NCBI GenBank assembly: GCA_012295275.1 | Contig: CM022672.1 | Location: 26,371,430 to 26,430,929 of the forward strand | Length of the DNA: 59,500 nucleotides | DNA from: Chrysomallon squamiferum | Lineage: Eukaryota > Mollusca > Gastropoda > Neomphalida > Peltospiridae | Direction of reading: 5' to 3' | Translations under genes and position numbers: made by a program | Notes under the pieces: model-generated | Told to the model about the DNA's origin: nothing | The model's database searches: none | The model's input: the letters and a program-made list of their open reading frames with translations, nothing else | In this document: positions 25,117 through 36,391 of the stretch, in pieces | How the letters are laid out: each line of letters begins with the position of its first letter | How positions within the stretch are numbered: the first letter of the stretch is position 1

Positions 25117-28100
25117 GTAATAATAATAATTTAACAGCTGTTGTTAGGAATTACAAAATGAATTAGAAAATTACTAGAATGTTTAAGTTATTTTTAAATT
25201 CTACCTATTTCTTTACAATTCACTGAATCAGTTGTGACTATAACAAAAGAAAACTTTGTGAACAAACTACTATGTGCAAAACTATCTAAACAGAATTGAA
25301 AATATAAGATGAGCTCAATAAAAAGTTCATTTCTAAAACATTTTAATAGCATTTCTCAAGAAAGGTTTTTCTGTAAATCAAACAGGGCCATTAAAATTTT
25401 GAATAAAACAGACAAAATAGATGGAATATATATATATATATATATATTTGTTATTTTTTCTCTCAAATGGAAACACAACACAAGAGGCCATCACTGTCAT
25501 TTTAATTTTTAAATAAATTTAATATTTTTATCTGAATTTGTATCTGTATTAATTATTTTAGAAACGAACTCCAATTTCTACCTTCAGTAAAATAATGTAT
25601 AAGTATGAAGTAATAATTACAATGAAAAAAAAAGAAAAGAAAATGAAAACCCATCACCACTAGCACTAAAAAGAACTAAAACAATGCAAAAACCTGCTCT
25701 TTGTTACTGTAACAGTTAAAAGTTGTGTTGTGCAGCTGGCAAAGGGAATCAAACAAAATGTGCAAATAATATTATTTTAGTAAATATTACATTAAAAATA
25801 TTTCGATGCTTAGCAGTTTGAACATTTATATATCTATTACAGTGAATGTGAATTAAAACAGAACAAAGGCAAAATCTTTCATTAATGGACAATTATAAAT
25901 TTGTTTTGGTGAAGCAGTAGAATTTTCTTTTCACATTAAATTAGAAATAACACAATCTTTATACAAGGTAAAGTAAATTTCATTCTCTATTCTGTCTTTT
26001 CTGTCTATTCATTCAGAATTTGTTTTTCTTTATCTTTCATACATCACTCACTTAAGCACTTACTTATCACATTTCCAATAAATAACATTACAAAACATAA
26101 TATATAAAGGAAACATTGTTATAACAAAAATGATAAATAAATAAATAAAATAATGAATAATATATATACGCTATTTATGAAACAATTTTTAAAACAATTA
26201 ATTATTTTGTAAGAAAAGTACACATCTAACAGGTGAATAAAAAATTAAAAAAATGATTTAATATATGAAAAGGTTCAGGAAAGCTGTATTTTTGTCACAT
26301 CATTAGCATTTGTTCAAACAATAAGTAGTCCAATCATTTATTTGAAAATAGATAAAAATAAAAATAGTTTCTTCTTCTAAAACATACTATCTCTACTGAA
26401 AATAATTATTTGGAAACATTTTAATTCTATTTTAAATAATTATAAAATGAATAAAATTATTAATTCACATAATTTTATTTTTTCAAATAATAATAATAAT
26501 AATAATAAATTTTGAAAACAAACCCTTAAAATTTTATTATTTCTTTCTTAAAGCAGGTGCTCTTATTAACAAAAAATATTATTAACAAAAAAATCTATCA
26601 AAAGAACACAAATAACATATTTTGAATAAGCGTCACATTCATTTGGAAGAAATAATATCCAATATATTTAACTGATTCCCCAAATATACTGTTCATGCAT
26701 CTTCTTTTGTTCCAATACACAACCAAAACATTTTTGCAAATTTATATTCTAAATATAACAGAAATATAAATGATAATTAATTTTGCATTAAAATGAATCC
26801 ACAGTGTAATGTATTTTATATAACAGCTTAAGATCATCATTTCTTTGTGGTATGTCATAGAAATAATTGTGAAGTTAAACAAAACAAGGAAAATGTATTC
26901 ACACCATCTTCTGCCAGGAAGCAGCAGAACTTAACAGATGATATACCATCACAACAAGTACAATAGATTTACAGTTCACTGTAATTATATCATCCAAGAT
27001 TTAAACTATGTTGTTTACTAATAAGAACAATTAATATGATTTTATAAAAATAAAAATAATTAAAAATTAAATGTAAAACCTAAATTTTATCAATTGTATC
27101 TGAAAATATTTAAATTACATCACGTAATTTATCCTTCTAATTCTTAAAATATCAAAATAAATAATATTTGCTGTATGATAAATGACAATGATAATTGTAT
27201 TGTTTTTGGATTTTTTTTTTCATTACTATATTATATGCAGATTAGACAAAGAATTTGAAAATAATAACTGTAAATCATGCAGTTAATGTTAATTTTACTC
27301 AGAAATGTTTTTATGGTATAATAATATATCAGGCAGTAAATAAAACAAATTTACTCTCTTTTTTAAATATTTAAGATCTTTATATCAGCAAGTTATCTTC
27401 ATTGTTAACTGCATAAACTTTTAGTGTGTAAGTGTTGTTATTAAAAAGTAATAACAAACATTTCATTCAGTCTTTCCTTACTGACTTGTACATTTTCTAG
27501 TTATGTGCCACTGTTGTAATAATTATATAACAGTTATTCTAATTTATGTAACAGAAATAACAACTGTTTAGAGATTTAGCCACTCATTTCTCTTATGTAT
27601 CAGATTTACACACAGTGCCACATTCTGCTTAATTCTTATTGCCATATGCACAAACTAACAAGTATTAGAGAAAATTAAACCATATTATTTACCTGTTTAC
27701 TCTGACTATACACAGACATTTAATTTAAAAATTCATTACTTTGTTTTTAGCAATCTTTTATTAACAATATTTACTGATCAGAACATTAATATGCATTATA
27801 ATAATAAGCACCAAAAATATTATTAATATTATCAATTAATGATACAACATTTAAATTTATCCACATGGAAAGATATAATAAAAAAAAAAAAAAAAATACA
27901 ACAACCTTGCAACAAAAACAAATCTACTTTATCAGTTAAATTTTAATGATGAATATATCAAGGTGCAACTGAATACAACAAAAGGTTTACAACTTAATAA
28001 AAAGTGAACAGTGTTGCAGGTATTTAGTAATTACACAGCAAATAAAGAAAGCATTAATGTCAACCTGTTGTCCATGCTTTAAGTTCCTGGTATCGTCGCA

Positions 28101-29989
28101 TCAAATCTTTCTGCAGCAACTTCACCTGTATTAATCCAGTTACATCAAAACTTAATCGTTCAAATCACACAATTTCAATAAAAAAAATACAAGTGTCTTC
28201 ATAAAATTCTGTTAAGAAGTGAGTGATGTTTAGATAGCAGAAAGAAGGGATGTAAAACAGAGATTTACAAGAATTTTATTGTTTCATGCAGTTTTTACTA
28301 CACTTTTCAGTTTCCACTGACATTTCTTGGAGTGGACAAATTGTTTTTCAAAAAAGCTAAATGAGTGAAAAATAAAATTTGTTACGTCATGCATTAGTTC
28401 TGACAATAGGTTGATAAATTGAAAACTGAAATTGAAACTTTGAGGCGATGTGGCAGATAGAGATTTGAGTATTTTTTAACCAATACAAGAAAATGGTTTG
28501 TTTTATCGTTAAATCATAAAAGGACCATTTGCAACAGTCCACTCTAACTTTAGAGTATATACCAAATAAATTCAAACCCAGATATATATACATTTCTCAG
28601 GATTTTTTTAATTTGGTTTATATAATCATTATCATTACATATAATATACAATAATGATAATGTAAATTATAAGTTATGTCAGAAAAACATATAAATTAAA
28701 AATTATATAAACCAACTTAAAAACAATCCTGAAAAATATTTACATTGTTAAATATGTTGATTCATGTTTATCAAAGTTTAAAAGCAATAATAACAATAAA
28801 AAAAATCTCAAATTGTTTAAGTTGTTCACATTCTTTTAACAAAGATACATCATAACATTCCAGAAACTGTTAAATTTGCCAGTCTTGAGAAAAGACTGAG
28901 GATATATCATTCCATAAATTCTTAATAAAAAGTCAACAAAGAAAAAAAAAAAAAAAAAAAAAAAAAGAGCAACACAGACACAAAATATTTGGTTAAGTAA
29001 ACATTCACACACAATACTTGCAATGGATCAAAGAATTTAACATGTGAAAAGCTAAACCTGTCCTTACCACAGCTAACTCTTTCTGTGCGGCTTCCATTTC
29101 TTCCTGTGGGTTTCCTCTTGGCCGTTTTCGACGTTCTACCATCTGAGCTGTGTGGTTTTTAATTCTTGCTTCCAGTTCTCTAACCCTTGCTGCCCTGTAA
29201 GCAAAAACACATGACCGCTTACAAATACAAAATGGAGAAATGTCTTCAATACATCAAATAATAATTTGTTTTAACCTAAGTCAAACTTGTAAAAAATGGA
29301 ACAAGTTCATTTCAGTTATTATTATTCATTCATTCATTCATTCATATATTTATTTATTTTTGTGAATAAAACATGATATATAAAATTAACAAGAAATAGT
29401 ATCTTTTAAGAATATTGTTAGTATTTGTTATGGTTTCCTCCTGCATCATTACAGTTAAAAACGTATACATATTTGTTCTCGAATGTAATTATTAATTTCA
29501 GATGTTGCTATGTAATGTTTTAACCAATAAAAACACAAAAAAGCCACATACTTTTCCATCTCTACTTTCTGTTTTCTTCCTGGGGACATAGGTCGTCTAA
29601 CTTTCTCATGTGCAGATTTGATGTCAGCCTAGGAATGTCAAAGATGTGTAAAATTGATATAATAATTTTGTTATTGATGTTTTCAACAAACTGATGACAT
29701 TTAAAAATTATATATGAAAAAAGAAGATTTCAGTTTTTACAGAAAAAACAGATTAAGAATTAAAATGACACCATTAACTGAATTGCACTGAATCTGTGTA
29801 TTGGAAAAGAAATTGATTAACATACACTGTTAACTCACTTATTCATACCACTGTCTACAGTTAAATCTTAAAATACATTAAGAATATCCATTAATTTAAA
29901 TCTTCCATTGATTAATTTATAGTCAAGTATATGAAAAAAACCCTGCAAACTTTGCTTGGTTATAGTTTTAAAAAAAAAAAATAAAAAAA

Positions 29990-30079
<90 letters not shown>

Positions 30080-30345
30080 AATTAAAAATTACATTAATAA
30101 TAAATAATAATAGAAAAAATCATTTAAAAAAGAAAGATTTTTTTTATTTTTTAAAATCATTATTTGGTTTTATCATTTAAAAATCATACTTTTATTCTTT
30201 CTTCATTTGTAGGCATTTTCAAGTGCTCTTTGCTATAACCAAAAGGAGCTTTTGTTACAGGGTCAACAAAATCTGGAAAACAGGACATGTATTTGAAAAA
30301 ATTATAAATATAAAATGATACTACTAATAATAATAACAACAACAC

Positions 30346-30382
<37 letters not shown>

Positions 30383-31422
30383 AATTATTGAGTAAATTAA
30401 ATAATCTGATAAGTGATATTTCACTGATATTTAAAATACATAAAGACTCTGTATTCAAACAAGAACACATAATGATAAGCTAAACAGAAAACTACTGTAT
30501 CATAAAAATTATATGTATTTGATAAAAATCTAACAAAAGCTAACTGCACAAAGTTATGAATAACAATTTCTTAATTAAATATTCTTTTTCCTTTAGTTTT
30601 AGTCATTTTCAGCATTCATAAAATATATATATATATATAAAAAAAAAATGATAATAATAATAATTAAACAAAATTATGAAGAAAAAATAATACATTTCAA
30701 AGAATGAAAAAAGAAACATTTTAATATAGTTCTGCTCAGTATAAATAAAAGAAATTTTCATTTTAAATTAAATTAAAAATAATTAATAAACTGAATGAAA
30801 AACTGAACATATTCAACAAACAAAACAGAATAATTCAATAATAATACACCTCATAACATCCACAAATTAATAGGCTAATAATAATAATGATAACAATAGA
30901 ATCCTTTTTCTCTGTATGTGTGTTTGTGTGTGTGTCTATATGTATATGTGTGTGTGAATATATATATATACACATAATATATAAATATAGTGTGTCTATG
31001 TATGTGTTTATGTGTGTGTGAATTTGTATGTGTGTTTCAGATGGAAAAAAAAACAAATAGAAGTTTTGACATAGTTCTGAACAAACCAAATACATTATCA
31101 TTTTAAAATAAATTTGAAAAGATTAAAGTGAATAAAAAAAAACAAAAAAAACAACAACATATTCAAGACATATCTTAACAATAAAATATATTAACTCATC
31201 ATAACATCCCCTCTGGTTGAATAACAACCTTATAATATATGGGTGTTTTTTTACAACAATAATTAACTTTAAAATATATATAATAATACAGAAGCACAAA
31301 CAAAAGGCAGGTATTAAAAACAAACGGTTTCTGCCATCCACATTTTGACACCTAATAGAAAACTATTTTCAAAAAATATATTGTTATATATCCAGCATCA
31401 ACCGACATGTTTCTTTTAAAGA

Positions 31423-31455
<33 letters not shown>

Positions 31456-34400
31456 AAATCATCAATGGGATATATTTTGAAAGAAAATAATGATCCTTTG
31501 AGATTATTATTTTTTGAAATAGCTAAAATTTGTTAATTCTAAAACATTTTGCTTTACTTCTCAATATGACTGTACTTGTGTAATTCAGCTTGTATACTTC
31601 AACAGTTAATACGGCTGATGTCTGATTCAAATACACCTGATGCAGACATAGCTAGAAAAACTTACACTAGGTGCTGCCATGTGTTACAGAAATACCCCTT
31701 ACCTTTACTTTTCATAAGAATGTTCGCATTTGACAAACTATACCTATGTAAACCTTTCCAGTAAGACCAACCTTAAAAGAATGTACTGTTTGTTGTAAAC
31801 TAACCAGTTCATTTTAGTCTTACTATATTTCTTTTTCCAATAACTCAGGCTGATAAACTAAATCATTTCTGAAAACTCATTTCTAATTGTTTTTTCTTTT
31901 CTTTTTTTTTTCTTTTAAGCAAAATATATCTAAGACAGTTATATTTAATTTGGCATTTTGGAATCAGCTGAAAACCAAACTTATGTTACACACTATAAAA
32001 CAAATGTTTAAAAGTAACAACTTCTGATATATAAAGTTGATGTCTTTTTGATGGTTTTCTGATATAGATAACATAAATCATTTAATATTATAAAGTAACA
32101 AAATATAGAATGTTAAATATCAAATCAACTAAAAATCCCTCTAAATTAGACTAATAATTTATGGCCATGTTTGCAGAGAATTGGATCACATGAGAATAAC
32201 ATACTTCTCTCCCTTTTTATCACAGCTGTCTTTCAGCACATTAAAATATTCTTTCTGTCATAAAAATTTATTTTATTGGCATTTTTGAAAACATCACTGT
32301 TCAACCTCAGTATCCATAAAAGATCATATTAAAATATCTAATCATGTGAAATCCTATCTATTAGCATTTTGCATCATACTAGATTGTAGGATGAAAACCA
32401 GTTTATAAATATCTGATTTATTTATATATTTATATATAAATCTGAAAGTATATAGATTGAAAATATATGTAACAAAAAAATACAGCAATAACAGTTTGAA
32501 AGAACTAATGTAATCTCTTAAGTTCTTATGAAATAATTAAAATAATGACTGAAAGGTATCACTATTATCTATGATTTTTGTAACATTCTGAAAGTAAATG
32601 AAAATATATTAGTATCTCTTTGTCTCATTTGCATCTCCTATTTTAAATTTAATTTAATTTTCTTCTTCTCATTTAAAATGTATTATTATTATTATTAGTA
32701 TATATGTAACTGCTGCTTCTACTACTGCTGCTACTACTACTACTACTAAAGAATTAACATACAACCAACCTTTAGTGCCTTTCTTTAGACATTCATAATA
32801 CTTCTTTTCTTTCAACCGTTTGGTTTCATCTCTCCATTCCTTGAGTACTGATTCATCCCTGTAGTACAAAGAAAAAAATGAAAAATGAAAAATTAAAAAT
32901 ACATACATATATAATTATTAAAAGAAAAATGAAAATAAAGGTCATCTAAATAATGTACTTCTATTAAAATATTTCACTGATATTTGGAATAATAAGAAAG
33001 AAAGAAAGAATTGTGCCTGTTCACCAAATTTACATTTTTTAAATCATTAACTTTTACGGAACTGAACTGAAGTTATTAATGGAAAAGCTGAGCATGGTTA
33101 GAACCTACTGCATGATAATCATCAGTTAATATTAATTTTCTGTTATTTATATATTTCTAATATTAACGAAAACATATTATGTTTATGACAATCTTTATAA
33201 AGTAATTTTTAAAATTAAAATACAATAATAATAAAATATTAAATATAAAGTAAAAATAAGAATAAAAGAGCAGAAAATTAATTAATTATTATTAAAGATT
33301 ACCATAAATTACAAAACTGGAAAAGAATTATTAACATTAATGTGGTATAAAACAATTAGAAATGAGCTGATAAAGGTTATATTGTGATGCAGAACAGTTA
33401 GAAATGAGCTATCATATATTAATGTGAGGCATAGGACAATTAAAAGTTAATATAGCATACAGAACAATTAGCAATGAGCTATTAAAGGATTATGTAAGGT
33501 ATAGAAAATAACTGGATTTATACTATTTAAGAATTAATAGTGACAATAGAGAAGAATTAGATATGAGTTAATAAAATATTAATATTGTGTATATAGAAAT
33601 AATATGGAATATAGGAGAAAAATTGGAAATATGCTATTAAAATATTAGAGTAGGTTTAAGAGAACAACTGGAATGAAAGTTTTCCAAAACTGAGAAAAAA
33701 AAAGCAAAAAAAAAATTAAAAAGAAAAAATAAAAAAAAGCAGTAGAACAAAGCAAACTGAAACAGAAAAACTGGAGAAATAAAAAAGGAATAAAACAAAC
33801 ATTTTGAGAGAAGTAAATGCACAGAATTTTTAGTATGTTTTTATTCAGCTCAACTGGCCTTCTTCTCTGCAAAATAGCTTCTTGTTTTTGTTTTAATTCC
33901 TTTTCCTTGGCCAGACGTCTTTCCTCTGCCATACGCTGATCTACATATTCGGGAAGTGGAGGTTCAGGATAGGGATTTACTTTCCAGGACATCACACTGG
34001 ATGAGGCTGATTTCTTCCTGTTACATATATAATTACACATACACAGGGATAAAACATTTAGTTTGAGACTTTTTTTTTTTTTAATTTGTTAATTCTAAAA
34101 GATTATCTGAAATGTTAGACTGCACAAAAAAATAAAATGAAAATAAAATAAAATAAAATAATAAAAAATTGAATGTGCTTAAGAAAATACAATTAAAAGT
34201 GAAATAAATTTGAAAAAAAAAAAAATTAAATTTAAAATAAAGATATAGTAACAGATGTTTTACTTTTCCCATACTTATTTTTCCTTTTTTTTTTTTAATT
34301 CCTATTTTATACAGAAAAATATTATAAACACTTTGAAAAAAAAAGATTATCCTGAATTATATTCTTTCACAGAAGTCAAAATTAAATGCATATTTGCGAA

Positions 34401-36341
34401 ATTTTAGCAGATGAAGTGTTTGTTGACTTCTAATAATGGGAGTAGTTAATACATTTTCACAAGACTTTTGCCAAAATGTCTTGAAAATGAAAAACAACAA
34501 AAATAAATTAAACAAACAGAAGAGCCAAACATTTGTTATAATGAAACAAAACAGAAAATAAAACAAAACAAAAACAACAAACAAATAAAATTAAATAAAA
34601 AATAAAGTAATACTGTTATTTTACTAAAATATTTAGGTTTTTAAAGACACAGTATTAAACTGATTTTTAGGATTTCAAGAAATTTATAACAAATGATCAA
34701 ACTAGCTTTCTTCTATTTGATTTAAAACCCAAAACCCAAATATTTATTTTACAATCTTAACTGAATAAATCCCAGAAATTAATAAAGAATTTTTAATTTT
34801 TAAAATGTTTTTTTTTTTTTTTTGAAGAGTCTGAAGCTTAATGTTTTGTTTATTGTGAATTATTTCATTTCTGCTGTCATATATCTTGGTAAAGTTATAC
34901 TGTGTGTTTAAATGCATGCATAAAACCAAAAACAAAAACAGTTTAAACAGTTTTGTACGTGATACCTTAAATTTTTGTGCACTCGTCTACGTTTATTACA
35001 CATCACCTTTCTCAACAACTCAATGCTAAAGATAAAACAACTTCTGGTGCAAACAAACACACTTTCAAAAATTAAAACTAAATCAATAAGAAACAGATTC
35101 CAAATAAAACAACAAACTGGAGCAGTAAATTGATGATTTCAATTGGGAATCACAAGATTAATCTTCCAACCATAACATAAACAATACCCCCAGATGAGAG
35201 TTTTACAAGATAGAAAGCCAAATGATGATTATTAGTTTATTTTGTTATTTTTAAGAACTGATTCAACATTTTCTAATTTTTAATTGACCGGAGTTGAAAA
35301 TCTCAGTTCTAATATATTCATATTTTTTTAAATATTTTTTTAAATAACAACTTTGTTTGACCAGCTTCATAATTATTTTAAAAATTCAGCAGTTCAGTTC
35401 ACTTGAAACAACTCTCAAACTTAAAATCAGGATATTATTTTGATTTATATTTTGAATAGCATTATTCAGACTTTTATCATCAGTAGAAAACAAACCTTTC
35501 CATTGTTCCACATGCCTTTGCTCGTTTGAGTTTATCTAGATGTTGCTGCCTAATTTCAGTATAACTGACAGGTCTGTGCAGTTCAATAGATGAAGGAACT
35601 GGTCCTACAAGATTATTATTTTTATCGTTTGGGCGTCTGCTTAGTTCATGGGAAAGACAACGCTGTCGCTTGATATATTCAGCGTATTCTCCCATACTTC
35701 CATCCCAGTTATCATCATCACTCGATTCTGACTCACCTGCACAAAGCTTCAGCGAATCTGAAATATGTATATATATAGAGATATATATGTACAAATAGAC
35801 AGATATACATGTGTATGTAGACTGATGCACATGTACATAGAGACAGATATATACATACTTATAGACAGATATACAGATACATATAGATACACATACAGAT
35901 ACATATAGATAGATGTACATACACATATAGACAGAGATACCCATACATTAGTGCTGCATTAAAAGAGAGCAGAAATGCTGTGGGTTTTTAATGGACTGTG
36001 CTTGCAGATTTTATATGTATCATCATTACTTCATTTAATTTGTATGATGTATAGTATTATAATCCATATTATTATTTATCATTTTTACTATAAACTATAA
36101 TTTTGTAAAGAGGTAAGTCAGGATGTGTAAAAATGGTAATAAACATTGTTGCATTAAATATAAAATGAATCTGATGAGCAGATAACAGTTTGTTAAATGA
36201 AGGTATAACAATGGCTAAATATATTAAAAAAAAAATTCTTTGTTTATCTTTTTTTTACCTTTTTATTTGTTTTACTAGTACATTTTAAGAAAATGATCTG
36301 AACATAGATAATTAAGCTTTATTCGTCTGTCTCTTTATATG

Positions 36342-36391
<50 letters not shown>

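Larger units (their letters stand above)
20477..28059 (-). other. LRRC27 terminal intron / 11a 3' UTR, 7.6 kb without coding
   Basis: This is very AT-rich DNA full of microsatellites (GT/TA at 24281-24339, AAT at 25075-25132, poly-A at 24651-24671). No other exon-like stretch in frame with LRRC27 and no other gene was seen on either strand. Confidence 0.6.

Noticed and set aside
30835-31101. Minus-strand frame with HTHIHIDTHTNTH repeats
   Set aside because: Readout of the degenerate TG/TATG repeat.
35758-35944. In-frame upstream extension of LRRC27 exon 4 starting MGISVYMCMY
   Set aside because: The translation is a microsatellite, and a good acceptor plus matching phase from exon 3 support splicing at 35757.
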